From: Zoroaster sp. YZ-2022
Taxonomy: Eukaryota; Echinodermata; Asteroidea; Forcipulatida; Zoroasteridae
Assembly: GCA_029582265.1 (NCBI GenBank)
Contig: JAQQFT010000041.1
Coordinates: forward strand, 1 to 64,000
Length of the DNA stretch: 64,000 nt
Reading direction: 5' to 3'
The notes under the pieces were generated by a model that saw nothing but the letters and a program-made list of their open reading frames with translations, was not told where the DNA came from and did no database searches. Positions 43,088 through 54,759 of the stretch are shown piece by piece. The position numbers and the translations under genes were made by a program. Position 1 is the first letter of the stretch. Every line of letters starts with the position of its first letter.

Positions 43088-43192
43088 ATGGCCGATTCAG
43101 TTGGTGCATTTCCGGGACTTGATCGCGGTGTGAAGCGACCGTGCATATTCGGAAATAATGTTCAGGCGACCGAATGGGTACAGTGTGAATAG
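43088..43192 (+). CDS. Candidate first coding exon of an unrecognised gene
   Basis: The ATG opens MADSVGAFPGLDRGVKRPC, then FGNNVQATEW, and closes at a TAG after 34 codons. A possible donor (ATGG/gtacag) lies inside, near 43172. The frame starts right after an ETS-type site in a CG-rich patch, and the peptide has the look of a cytosolic N-terminus. I cannot name a family. If real, the plus-strand gene would start inside or after the USP24 locus. It could equally be a chance frame in an old CpG-rich element. Confidence 0.3.
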   Translation: MADSVGAFPGLDRGVKRPCIFGNNVQATEWVQCE

Positions 43193-43299
43193 TCGCTGGA
43201 GTGTTGGTGGGTTCACAAAACTCCAGAGGAGATTTCCGGGAATTTTTTCAGGAATTAGCTTTGTGGTGTGAAAGACTAATAGCGCACTAAGGTTATATT

Positions 43300-44049
43300 T
43301 ACTGAATGATAACACAAATGAAATTAGCAGTTTGGTGTTTCAGTTTGTTTCAGTGAAGTTCTCTTGTAAAATGAATTTCAATGCATGATCCATACTGGCG
43401 TGGGCGTCTTGAGCGCCATTTTTGAAGACGCACAAATTATGATCATCAGAAAGAACGATGTTGGTATAATGACTCACCCAAACTGTTAAGTTTATGGGCA
43501 CAAGCATCTGCCCAAGAAGAAAAACAATTGAATCGCCTTCATCTTATTCCAGATAGTTGTAAGGTGTTTTAATCTTGAAAATAAAATATTGTTTTCGACT
43601 TTTAAAATAAATGGTATAATTTGGAAGCTCTGAAAACTTAATCAATATTCTTCGAAAAGACCAATAAAATGGAGGTGGTTAAAAAAATTTCAAGGAAGTA
43701 CTTTAAAACTTTTGAAATGTGTAAAATGCTGTTAACATTTGTCAAATAAGATTTCTTTCATAACCATGATTCAATAATTTTCCACTACCGAAGTAAAATA
43801 AACAGGCTAATTAGTAGTCTTGATTCCTTCTTCTAAAGAATATGTGTCCATTTGGATCAGTATTTCTTTAAAAATCATTGCAAATGCAAAGCATTCATAT
43901 ATTTTGGTTTCACAGACAACAGCTTGTTGACATGAAACAATAAAATCACAGATATTCGTAGAAAAAAATTTGAGGTCATATAAATCTCACCTATTTGTCT
44001 AAGTAAAATCAGTGGTTAAAACTAGGGTTTCAGGTGAAAAGTGTTCCTA
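43300..44049. other. No recognisable feature
   Basis: AT-rich sequence with many 'ttttaaaa' words. No exon, repeat array or palindrome was seen. Confidence 0.4.
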
Positions 44050-44760
44050 AACAATATGCTCAATATTTATATCAATTAGATCTTGATGAAAGAAATACAA
44101 TGGTTTTTAAATCAGAAAATGAGATGATAGTTTTGAGGAATCCTGTTTTATTTAATCAAGTATACAGCATTCGTTAAAGCCCGACTGTCCGCACTGTGTA
44201 AATCCTAATGACACCAAAACGTTGAATCCAGCCCTACACACACCCGTGATACACCACTTTGGCTTCATTCGTTCCTCATAAAGTTTTGAAGAATTGTAAA
44301 AAATACACTCTCCGCTCAAAAACTAAACACAATTGACTCAAAACTTTCACATATGATAGAAAGAGGTATACAAAATTCATTTTCAGACACAGCTCTTACC
44401 TTTCAACTTTAAGATTTCACCTCGAAAAAGCAGTGTTTACTTTTTTATCTCTTAATAACCCGGTTTGTCGTGCTTCTATGGAGATGACAGCATGGGTATG
44501 TAAGGCCTGACTCAATAGGAAACCCGTTTCATGTCAATCACAATACTCGAAGCGCGGAGACAGCTCCAAAGTGGATGCCCTCAATGAAACACGGCAAATT
44601 TCTGGGCGAATGCGCCGAACACTTAGCGAAAGGCTGGGCGGAGCAAGAGTGGTTCATTCGCAAAAACCTGGGCTTTCGCATGTACTTCAAATTGCTATTT
44701 TATGTGTTGTTGGATAACAAACTATAAGCTTTTCCAATGAGCTATTACATATGAATTTGA
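44050..44760 (+). repeat. Repeat A, copy 2
   Basis: 'tatatcaattagatcttgat', 'gaaagaaatacaatggtttt', 'cctaatgacaccaaaacg', 'cacatatgatagaaagagg' and 'aacccgtttcatgtcaatca' match copy 1 at 9965-10735 block for block. So do 'gtggatgccctcaatgaaac' and 'ttccaatgagctattacata'. It is the best reference for judging the damaged copy at 60290-60790. Confidence 0.85.
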
Positions 44761-45498
44761 TAGGTAAAAGTAATGAATTTTTTTTATTTAATTTTGATGT
44801 TTTGTTGCGGCAGCGCTGTGCGTGGAGGCTTCGGTCCAAGCAATCTGAACTGAAAACCTAAATGTAGTATATATATGTTAAAAATACAATTTAAAAAAGT
44901 GTTTACTCATAATAACATAAATAATGTTATTTCATAATTTTAATTATTATGTTTTGAGAATAATAACCATGTTTAAAGTTTTGTTTCTGAACCATGCGTA
45001 AAAATAATAATCTTGATTGAGGATGTATTCTTGCGTCAAAAGCTGATCCTGCGTTAATGTCGTCGGATGGGCTAGAGTGTTGGTTTAAGCGGTCATTTGC
45101 AAGAAAAATGCACAGATAACTTTTGATAATAGCGAATGGGAATTTAGGTGAACCAAAGAACATATTTTTATAGTTTACTATTCCAATTTGCATATCGTTT
45201 CCTTTTTGTGTTTGAATGAAGAGTTGCCGTGTCGGCAACCTAACGTGCCATTATAATGAAAGCGTTGCCGTATTCACCAACTCAAGGTTGCCCGTGTATA
45301 GCGTTGCACGTGTTGGAGATTTCGGACTGAACCCCAAACAAAAGGCCAAACCAAAACCAACTTCGTACCTTTCTCTGATCAATCAAGTTTCAAGCGATCT
45401 GAATAAACTATATGCCTGAGAGACGATCAGAGCATATTACTGATCAACGATGAGTTGTACCTCCAGTTCTTTCAGAACTAATTACTACTCAATAATAA

Positions 45499-45701
45499 AC
45501 CCTTTCACGGTATATATATACGCCATGTTTTTGGCCAGGGGCAATTTTTTTTGTTGAACACTGGTGCCGTCTGCGACCAGCGGCACCGAACTTCACGTAC
45601 ATTCCAGGCAGCGTGCGTGAAGTTCGGCTAAATCTGGTGGCTAACAATGTTCCGAGCAAGCTGAGCCCTGCCGTCAAAAGCTATCGACCTCATTATTAAT
45701 T
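45499..45701. mobile_element. ~200-bp insert in repeat H with perfect hairpin
   Basis: The insert starts near 'aaaccctttcacggtatata' and ends near 'aaaagctatcgacctcatta'. It contains the 12-base perfect stem 'ccgaacttcacg'/'cgtgaagttcgg' (45587-45628) with an 18-base loop. It has no match elsewhere in the window. The flanking host pieces ('actcaata' and 'ttcacatgg') show where it entered. Confidence 0.5.
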
Positions 45702-45736
45702 CACATGGTGTCACCGCAATTTCAGTAGTCTTATAA

Positions 45737-47159
45737 GGTCTAAAAAACGACAACTGGCGACAACTGGCGACAACTGGCGACAACTCACAACAACACATTC
45801 TAAATACACTGAAAACTCAAAATAAAGTTAAACATATGTTGCATAAAGGGACAGTGGCATACATACAGGGTTCAGTTTTTTGAAAATGTGAACAATTAGC
45901 AATAAAATATGATTTTCTTCGCTGCAGTAGTGGCCCGCCATCTTGCTTGTGCAACGTAGAGACTGTACCATTATGTGAAAGGTGAAAGTAAACAGACGCT
46001 TCTCGGGTGACATCTTAACGCGGGCGCAATGATAGTGCCTGTCAATCCCGCTGGCGCACAAAATTTATTTTCATGTACAGTTTATAATTTTATAATGTTG
46101 TAGTATATATTGTGTCCTGGTATTTTATTTGTAAAATATTAATATAAAGTGCATTATATTGACCTTGTAGTTTAACTATGTTTGAGCCGACTGGTTTAAA
46201 TAATTCAATAATCCAAAATATAGTGAAAATGGTTGTACTTTTTAATCTTTATTCTGCTTGTTTGTATTATTCTTGTGAATGTTTATAATCTGCAGATAAA
46301 GTTTGAACAAAATTAAGTGTGGTTGTTCTTGTGATGTTTTGACCTACGGTAATGTGGTTTTCTGACAATGCAGACACGTTACTTGTTGATTGAATAAGAA
46401 AACATAACTTTTATCAATAGAGTTTTATAAAGTAGACCAACTATGACTGTTATTCATACTTGATGGCGAAAATTAATTGCTCAACAGCAACAACACATAT
46501 AGGACCTTTTAGTTCACCCGATAAAGAACTTGCTACTTGATCACCACTGGATGTCAATCATGATTAGAGCTTCAGCTTTTACATTTCTAAAAATAATGAT
46601 AATAAATAATAAATAAATAAATAAATAAATAAAAATAAATAAATAAACAAAATAAATAAATATAAATAAATATAAATAAATATAAATAAATATAAATAAA
46701 TATAAATATAAATAAATAAATATAAATAAACTTAACATTTTCCTGGCAGTGACGAAATACCATTACCAGACCTATAATACCACAAAATGTATATGTTTTC
46801 TACATCTGTAAATATAATTATACATGATTGTAATTATATTGCAATTCATTATTATTGTTTATAATTTACACTCATAAAAGTACAACAAAGACTTCCCCTC
46901 CTGCCTGGCATGGGCCGACAAAATTTGTTCACCAGTTTGACATAATGGTACAGTCCTTTGCGTTGCGCAAGCGAATGGCGGCAATACTGGCACGTTACTG
47001 CAACGAAAGAAAATCATTTTTTTGTGCTAATTAAAACCACATTTCAAAACTGAAATTCTTTGTAACATGCACTGTCTCATAAACATATTTAAAACTTTAT
47101 TTTGAGTTTTCAGTGCATTTAGAACGTGTTGTCGTGAGTTGTCCGGTTTAAGTGGGACC
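45737..47159. mobile_element. 1.4-kb element with ~300-bp terminal inverted repeats
   Basis: The first ~300 bases and the reverse complement of the last ~300 bases agree in long blocks: 'acaactcac.acaacac.ttc', 'actgaaaactcaaaataaag', 'atgattttctt' and 'actgtaccattat'. The left end adds four tandem 'cgacaactgg' units (45746-45785). The centre (46060-46880) is AT-rich, holds the (TAAA)n tract and shows no transposase. It is a non-autonomous foldback or long-TIR DNA element. It entered repeat H at 'cttata/tatcctc'. Confidence 0.8.
46590..46735 (+). repeat. (TAAA)n / (TATAAATAAA)n microsatellite
   Basis: About 145 bases of 'aaat' repeats change to a 10-base 'tataaataaa' higher-order repeat in the second half. 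It lies in the centre of the 1.4-kb long-TIR element. The hydrophobic frame through it is an artefact of the repeat. Confidence 0.95.
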
Positions 47160-47215
47160 GTGTATCATCCTCACCGCTTTAAAGCTACAGTTTTACCTAT
47201 GTTGACTGACAAAAT

Positions 47216-48400
47216 ATTCGGCAGGACTTTGAAACAAGATTACGCCTACAAATACATTTACAATAAACTAAAAAAACAATGAAGTTTCTGAATATACCCT
47301 AATAGGTTTTCTTGCTCGTTCTTTCTGTGGCCAGCCGGTTAACTAACTAAGTTGATCTGAAACCCAGACAAATATTTGCAAAAGAGTGTATAGTTCGTGA
47401 AACTAAAAGTTTTGCAGACTATGATTAACTGGTACTGTTTTGCGTATGTATTATATTACAATAATGTGGAACAATTATTCCCAAACTTTCTACAGTGTCC
47501 CCCACTGACCAATGTAAATAATCACAACTACTGTTTCTGACTGGTGAGTGAGCATACGTTATTGATACAGCCTAACAATGGTTTAGTAAAATATAACATA
47601 AACATAAAAGAAAATTACATTAGGCACACAACAAAACCTTTGTTATTTTGTATTTATTTTAGCAAGCTTAATTTGTGCCTTAATTTGCATCATATAATTC
47701 TGGCTATATCCCACTTGGCCCTTATAATATTTTATTTTCAGTAAACACAAATTGTATTTTTAGGTAATATTTATTCATTATATATCATGGGGTTGGGGTT
47801 TGTTTTATAATTTTTTATCGGTTTCGGTCTATAGTCAAAACAAGAAGCTAACATTGATTAATATGACCTGGGTCCCATTTCCGCTTTGTATCAGTAATTA
47901 CAGATTATAAAATAAATTACTTAATTATTATCAAAATCTTCTAGTGTAAACTTGATACGTATCCAATCTTCCTGACAAATTATTTCGTCATCATGTTAAA
48001 CGGGTTGGGAAATGTTGCTGCATCCATCTTATGTTAGTTTGTCAAACTTTGTATGTAAACCAGGCGATCAGCCGTGAGACGCGAGGACGCGTGTCAGGAT
48101 GAGACCTACAATTTTGATCCACCTTTTCTTGCACGCACGCAGGCGTTTTTTGCACACTTCCATTTAAATTACTGATTAATATTTGTATAATTTTCTATAA
48201 CTTTTTCGTATCGTTATAATATGAATGAAGTAGATTTGACCTCATTCGACAAGGTGTCTGTGATTAGACAAGTCCTAAGAGTCCTGCCTTGTTTGTGAAA
48301 ACAAGTTATTTTACTCAGTGACCCGATTACTCTGCAGGAAAATCTAACAATAAAAAAAAGGAATGTTTTACAACGAAGGATCGTCAAACATTTTCATAAT
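47216..48400. other. No recognisable feature
   Basis: AT-rich sequence without exons I can support. The open frames at 47544-47744 and 48456-48647 have no family signal. Confidence 0.4.
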
Positions 48401-49089
48401 ATTATTGAAACTTTCGCGCTATGGTACTTATCTAAAAAAAAAAAATCATCAGTAGTTGTTAACTTGCGCAAAATCTATCCATAGACCTCTTCGTGTCACT
48501 CCTTTTGTTTGCTCTTCTTTTCATCGTGTGCCCCCCCCTTTTCGTGACCCTACTGAAAAATGGTGTTTAGAATTTAAACACACGCAAAAAAAAACGCGTT
48601 TAGGAATGTGTTTAAATCCCCCATCCCTGTACATATCCCAAAGATAAATTTTTTAGTTTTTTTCACCTTTTTTAGGGTTTTAAATTAGAACAACTATCCC
48701 CCCCCCTGGGGGGAAAAAATAGGGAAAAAAGTTTTCGCTGTGAGGCCGGGCCAATTGTTTAATTATAATTAGAGTCATTTAAAAATTCAGTTGGCAAAAA
48801 AAAGGAATTATATTTAAAACTAGCAAAAATTTGGGTTTTTTTTTTGGGAGGAAGCATAGTTCCTCCCCCCCATCTTCGAAATTTTTGACTTCAATATTTG
48901 GGACGATACCGGTGGCCTTTTAAACCCACTTTGCACTGTTGGGGTTTCCCCGTGTGAATGTTTTTTTAAGGGTTGTAAAGGGCCCGAAGGCGTAAAATAA
49001 TATTGATTATTTTATTTTTTTTTTCCCATCTTTTAAGGGGCTCTAAATTCTACCGACCTCAAATAATTTCATATCCCAAAAATTAAATG

Positions 49090-49915
49090 GCTTTCAAGGA
49101 TTCCGAAATTAAATTTTTTTCGAGGTAACGAAATATTTTTTCGAGGTAACAAAATGATTTCGAGGTAACGGGGAAAATGATTTCGAGGGAACAAAAATAA
49201 TATTTCGAGGAACAAATAATTCGGGGGAACGAAATTTTTTTCGAAACAAAATTTTAAATTTAAAAGGGAACAAAATACTTTTCCTTTTTTTACCTTCCGA
49301 TTTTTTTTTTTTACCAGCCCCCTTTGGGGCTCCATTTTGAAACCGGGGTGTCATTTTTACTTTTTCCAAAAAAAAAAAATTTTTCATTTTAAAAAAATTT
49401 TTTAAAAAATTTGAGGTTGTTTTTCAGTTATTAATGGTCAATATAATGGAGATCAATAAAAACCTACCCAATGCCCATGCCCCCCTTTTTCCCTTAAAAT
49501 GGCTTTTCCCAAAAAAATAATAATATTATTATCTATTTTATATATAATTTTTTTATATCAACAATTTAAGTATTTCGGCTTTTAAAGACATAAAACCGGA
49601 ATCCCTTTTTAAAAAAAATCGTCATTATACGGGCCCAAAAGGGGACGAAAAAAAATGGGACAAAAAAATTTTAAAAAAGGGTTTCCCTCGAATTAATATT
49701 TCGTTCCCGAAATAACTTTTCCGTTCCTGGGAATAACTTTCCCCCCCGAAATAACATTTTTTCCCCTCAATTTTTCGTTCCTCGAAATTTTTTCGTTCCT
49801 CGAAATCATTTCTTTCCTCGAAATCATTTCTTTTCCCTTCAAAATCTTTTTGTTCCCCAAATCTTTTCCCGTTCCCCAAAAAATAATATTTCGTTACCTC
49901 GAAAAATTGAGCTGT
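49090..49915. mobile_element. Foldback element with inverted satellite arms
   Basis: The left arm (49113-49245) repeats 'tttcgaggtaacgaaat' about six times at ~20-base spacing. The right arm (49685-49915) repeats the reverse complement ('atttcgttcctcgaaat') about ten times and ends 'gttacctcgaaaaattgagc'. Some 430 bases lie between. Facing arrays of a short palindromic unit indicate a foldback DNA element, or a MITE with subterminal repeats. Homopolymer damage blurs unit counts. Confidence 0.7.
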
Positions 49916-49919
49916 ACGG

Positions 49920-51597
49920 AACCCTTTTTGATATTTTTTAAATTTTATTGGGATATGACAATTTTTTCCCAGGTCGCCGTGGCCCCTGAGGGGCCCCTTT
50001 TGGGAAGAGGGAAAACAAAATAAAAAAAATTTTATTTTTTTTTTTTTTCCATAATAATAATAAAAAAAAAAATTAAAATTGTTCTATTGCGCTGTTTCCA
50101 TTAAAAATGATCAAAAGCTCCCCAAAAAATAAACACGCCATTAAAAACAAATATGAATACAAACGAAATTAATGCCCAACCGGTATCACTTTTAAAAAAA
50201 AAATTAAAATTTGGAAAAAGATGGGGTTCCCAAAGCCAGCCCCCAAACCCCCCTTTAATGAATGGGGTTCGTCCCCCGGGGGAGGATCTATTTTAATGTC
50301 CCCCACTGGCATCGGTGATGATGTCTCGTTTTTCCCGGAGACAGACGCCTTTAACCTCCTATACTAAAAAAAGGAAAAACCCTAACGGCTTGGTTCCCCA
50401 TCAAAAGACAATTAAAAAGGGAAAAAAAAAAAAATTAAGGTTTCCCTTTAAAAAAGGTTTGTTTTAATCTTTTTTTAAAAAAGAATCAGTGTCTGTTCAA
50501 TGCAATGTGGCGGGGAAGGGTTTGAAAAGGGCTCAAACCCCCCCAGAAAACATCTTCCCCTTAGGATATCCAAAAACAAGCCCCCTTACTACTTGACCTG
50601 AGAATTAAAAGGAACCTTGTTGATACTAATGAGTTTTTTTGTCCCTGGAAAATAAACCAGGAGTCCTTAAAAAGTTAACAAAAAAATTTTTAAAATTAAC
50701 CCTAAACGAACAGGAAAACCAATGAAATTTTAAGAATTTGTTATTGAAACCTAGGTGTTTGAACACAAGTCCCGAAACATTCTGGACTCGTTGTATTTTG
50801 GGCAATTGATTTTTTCGGTAGCCCGTACAAAAACCCGTTACAATAACCCCATTCGACTGGTAAAAAAAGCATGGATTAAAGTCAATAGAGACCACAGAAA
50901 AAAATTTACTAATACTTCAATGTTATGCAGATAAAAAAAAGCAGCCGAACAACCCTTTTAGAAAATTATTCGCGGTAAACCCGTGGGTCAAACCCAGATC
51001 CCAAATTCCTAACTTTGGTTGGAAAAATATCAGATGTCGCCACAGTGGGGGCTGGGAATGTTAATTTTGTAGCTGTTGTCTGGAAACCAATAAAAAAAAT
51101 TCATTTTTATTATCATTGATCAAAAACCCGGGGAAATCATCCCCCTGATGTTTTGAATACATTTTCCCCATTCCCGGGTTAGGCTTCCAACTGACTTTTT
51201 TGTATCTTTTGGGTTTTTAAAAATGTAAACAAAGGCCCCATAACAATGGGAATTTGGCAGTGGCACCCCAAAAATTCAAAAAACCCCAGAAGCATAGATA
51301 GTGAAAGCAGTGGCCCCAACTTGACCCGGGGGAACACCACAGTCAACCCTTGGAAATTTATCGGGAAAAGGTCCCACCCAAATAGACACCCCCCGGTTTC
51401 GGAAAAACAAGAAGATCAAACAATCGAGCCCCCAGATATCCCAAGTTTTGACTGAAGGCGTTCCAGCAAAATTTATGATCAATGGTAAAAGGCGGCACTA
51501 GATCTAATAAAACAATTTTAATGCCCTGAAAATTTTCCCCCAAAAAGTATGTCATTCTTTACCTTCGGGCCCGCTGTCTTTTTTTTCTTTAAATTTT
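49920..51597. other. Low-quality stretch without a recognisable gene
   Basis: No exon or repeat was identified. Long A/T runs and 'cccccc' runs dominate. Open frames at 50626-50895 and 51246-51455 resemble no family I know. Confidence 0.4.
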
Positions 51598-51634
51598 TAA
51601 AAATAATAATAAAATAATAATAATAATAAAAATT

Positions 51635-51696
<62 letters not shown>

Positions 51697-51814
51697 TAAT
51701 AAATAAATAAATAATAATAATAAAAAATAATAATAATAATAATAAAAATAAAAATAATAAAAAAAAAAAAAAAAAAAAAAATAATAATAAAAAAAAAAAA
51801 AAAAAAAAAAAAAA

Positions 51815-51850
<36 letters not shown>

Positions 51851-51851
51851 A

Positions 51852-51928
<77 letters not shown>
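51598..51928 (+). repeat. Long (AAT)n / poly-A microsatellite
   Basis: About 330 bases of 'ataataat' with embedded pure A runs of 20-35 bases and some 'aaat' units. The poly-Leu/Ile/Tyr frame on the minus strand is repeat translation. The A runs inside may be consensus collapse of AAT units. Confidence 0.95.
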
Positions 51929-54290
51929 GGGTGTTTGGTCTAAGCTGAATGGGGGGAATATAAAAAAAGGGGCGATCAACCTTGGGCTGGGGGGGGCTGA
52001 TGAGGCATGCGGGAAATTTTCGGGGGACAAAAGGCAGATCTAGTGTTGCTGACGGGGAAAACGAGGAAAGTGATGAGTCTTTTTGGGTTACATCAAGGTC
52101 GAAAAAAAGAGACTCTATCTAAAAAGGCCCAGAGGGAAAGAGGATTCCAATTAAATTCAGACGTGTTAACATCGAGAGGGGGACTTGCGGGTCATGTAAG
52201 AGTACTGGGGAAAAGTTGTTGAAGGTTGCAAAAGAAATACATGAAAAAAAGACGAATTGGGCCCAAAGGGTGTAAAAATTTTAAAGGGGAAAAAAGAACA
52301 CGAGTTTTGGGGAAAAAACCACTTCCGGCCGTTTCCCTGAGTTTAACTGAAAAAGTGGAAAGTAGCAAGATTTTTGGGAAATGGTTGAAAAAAAAAAACA
52401 AGTTTTTTCTTTTAAACCCCGTTAAAAAATAATAATAATAAAAATTTTTAAAAGTTCCATAAAAGAAATGTTCAGATGCCATCACAATTAAAAAAAAGGG
52501 GTTTTGGAAAAAAATTAAATCGGGAAACATACGAAAATAAACCCCTTTTTGGGGCCTTTTGGGTTTTCGCCCGGGCCCCCCGTGCCCCCTGACAAAAACC
52601 GGGTTCATATTTCCCGCGAAAGAAAAGGAAGCTTTGTGACGTCGAAAAAATTTGGGTTTGGGACGGCAATATTTTTTTCCGCGGCAAAGGGTTTTGAAAA
52701 ACCGGGTACCCAGTCTTTTACCCCCCATCGCCAAAACCCCCCCGTCATTGTGGGGGTTTTTGGGTACACGTTATGGGGTATGTTATGGTACTACACGCAC
52801 GTGTTTTTATAAACCAATGATCGCTGGAAATATTCCGCGCGGCACATAAACCCGTACGAAAAACGCGACGATATCCCCGCCCTTTCCCCCACATGTTTTT
52901 CCTCGACGGCTCATGCACGGGGGAATAGTGATGGTATGGGGGGCCCTGAAGGGACATCGCATTCGCAATATTTGCGTTATTTGCGATTTGTGAATTTTTC
53001 CGAAATTTTGTTTTTGGCTTGTTCCATTTTGCAGTGAGTCTTTCTGTACGCGGACAATATTCTTTAACAATCTAAAGGTGGGGAAACAAATATGCCCCTT
53101 TATTCTCGTGGATGTTGGTCCGTTGCTATTGAACGCCTTGGTGTTTTTTTCCCCGGTTTCCCAACTCACGCAATCATAAAAAAAACGATACAAAAAGGGT
53201 TGACAAATTAAAATTTTTTGCTATTTTTAAAAAAATTCACGACATCAAAAATTTGCGCAAAAAATTAAAAAAAAGGGATTTCACCAAAAACCCTCAAACC
53301 ATTCATTTTGTAAAAATATATACTATTCCCATAAAAATGTTTTATGTAGAAATGCACACCTTAAAATTAAAATGCACTTAATTAGACCTTAGTAAAGAAA
53401 AAAACACTTTTGATAAATTTAAATTCCTAGAATACTAGCTGGGGCTATAAATAAAAGGGGAACAATTCAATAAACATGAACTTCAATGCCAAAGGGTAAG
53501 TTTAGAAATAAACCATGAGGAAAAAAATTATAATTTTATAAGTGGCAACCTCTGTTAGTGTTTTTTTTATTAGTGTTAAGTTCTTTAAACCCTGAAATTT
53601 AACTTTAAATTTTTTGGAAAGGTACTTTTTTTTGTTTATAAAGGGTTTAAAATTAAAATGAGATCTCTAGACTTTTGTAATTTAAAAGGAAAAAAAATAG
53701 AAGGAAGAGAAATTTTTTGTCACAATATCCGCCAGAATGACATGATAATATGGGTATATTTGATACAAAGGGATTTATTAATTTTTTTTAAAAAGGAATC
53801 CAACTCAAATTGCAAAAAAAAAATCGTTTTTGCTCCGATCAACATGGGTTTGAAATGTATCTTTGTTGATAACCCATCATCACTTCAACAAGGAGGCCAA
53901 AAAAACCACCCAAATTTTGCTTCAGTGATTCATCCCAAACGAAATTGGGTTATTGACAAATAATATAAGCACAGTTTTTGATCTATAGATATTGGGACAT
54001 CAACATATGTGACGATGATGGTTTTTGAGAATTTAGTGGGGTTATGCCAGAAACCAAAAATTTACCCTTTGTTGTTACCCCACATCATACATATGTACAT
54101 TTTTTTTCCCAGGTGAAAAGAAACGAAAACATCGTCGTGCCCTTTATCATTACTGAAAAAACAAAACAAAACAAAACAAAAAAAAATCAGTTTTATTTTC
54201 TCTGTTTTTTCTTTTTTTTAAAAGTTTATGATTATGTAAAAAAATATAAAAAAAGTGAAAGAAGTGAATTATTTTTTATTAATTTTTCAG
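51929..54290. other. Low-quality stretch, open frames of unclear value
   Basis: Several overlapping open frames (52007-52222 plus, 52192-52734 minus, 52807-53193 minus) cover this region, but none shows a domain or splice structure. A pyrimidine-rich acceptor-like 'ttttttttcccag' at 54100-54112 is followed by a Lys/Arg-rich run (EKKRKHRRALYHY) with no donor. I leave these unassigned. Confidence 0.35.
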
Positions 54291-54386
54291 ATATGGTTGT
54301 AATGTTTTGTACTGGCCCAAATGAGGAAGGGAGTCAATGGGTATTTGATTATTCAGTCCCAAAAGTAAAATTTGTAGTTTTGCATG
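54291..54386 (+). CDS. Exon candidate of an unrecognised gene
   Basis: An excellent acceptor (tattaatttttcag) and an acceptable donor (GCATG/gtaaaa) bound 96 bases that are open in phase: DMVVMFCTGPNEEGSQWVFD, then YSVPKVKFVVLHG. The peptide alternates hydrophobic strands and turns like a globular beta-rich domain. It looks much more protein-like than its surroundings, although the region is low quality. I cannot name the family and it is not a USP24 block I recognise. Confidence 0.45.
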
Positions 54387-54479
54387 GTAAAAAAGGATAA
54401 TTAAAGACTTTTGCGGTGAACCAGGGAAATTTTTATATTGAGTAGAAATTATTTTGAAAAGAACGGGAGGTTAAAATTT

Positions 54480-54665
54480 GGGTTTCAACGAAATGCCGGG
54501 AACGTCTTCGGGAGAATGCTGGACGGGGGGAAATGCTGCTTAAGAGACTGCGGGAGGATCACGTGAAGACGATGCGGAGGATTAGTGTTAAAGCGGCAGG
54601 AAAACTGGGGGGACGGGATCCCTTGGGTGGGGGGAAAACTTTTGACCAATTTGGATTGCTGTTGT
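54480..54665 (+). repeat. Repeat B, degraded copy 3
   Basis: 'cgtcttcgggagaatgctgg', 'gcggaggattagtgttaaag' and 'gggggacgggatcccttggg' parallel repeat B part 1 at 16080-16145 and the copy at 61735-61880. The minus-strand and plus-strand frames here are repeat translation. Confidence 0.5.
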
Positions 54666-54759
54666 TGGTGACTCATTTTGCTGAAGTTGTGTACTTTTTT
54701 CCCGAGAACTTTTTTGGAAAAAGGGGAACAATCTTCGGATATTAAATGTCAGGGGGGGG

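Larger units (their letters stand above)
45413..47215 (+). mobile_element. Repeat H copy interrupted by two insertions
   Basis: Repeat H starts 'tgcctgagagacgatcagag' and 'catattactgatcaacgatg', and runs to 'aattactactcaataata' (45498). It resumes at 45702 with 'ttcacatggtgtcaccgcaa' and 'tagtcttata', then again at 47163 with 'tatcatcctcaccgcttt' and 'aaagctacagttttacct'. These three pieces appear contiguous at 15720-15830 and 36150-36230. Two later insertions (45499-45701 and about 45737-47159) therefore split this copy. Confidence 0.7.

Noticed and set aside
44927..45238. 103-aa minus-strand frame
   Set aside because: It has no ATG at its start and no recognisable domain. AT-rich sequence can give this length by chance.
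51635..52030. 131-aa minus-strand frame rich in Leu, Ile and Tyr
   Set aside because: Translation of the (AAT)n/poly-A microsatellite.
52192..52734. Longest open frame in the window (180 aa, minus strand)
   Set aside because: It lies in the homopolymer-damaged region, is rich in Phe/Lys/Pro from A, T and C runs, and shows no domain or splice context.
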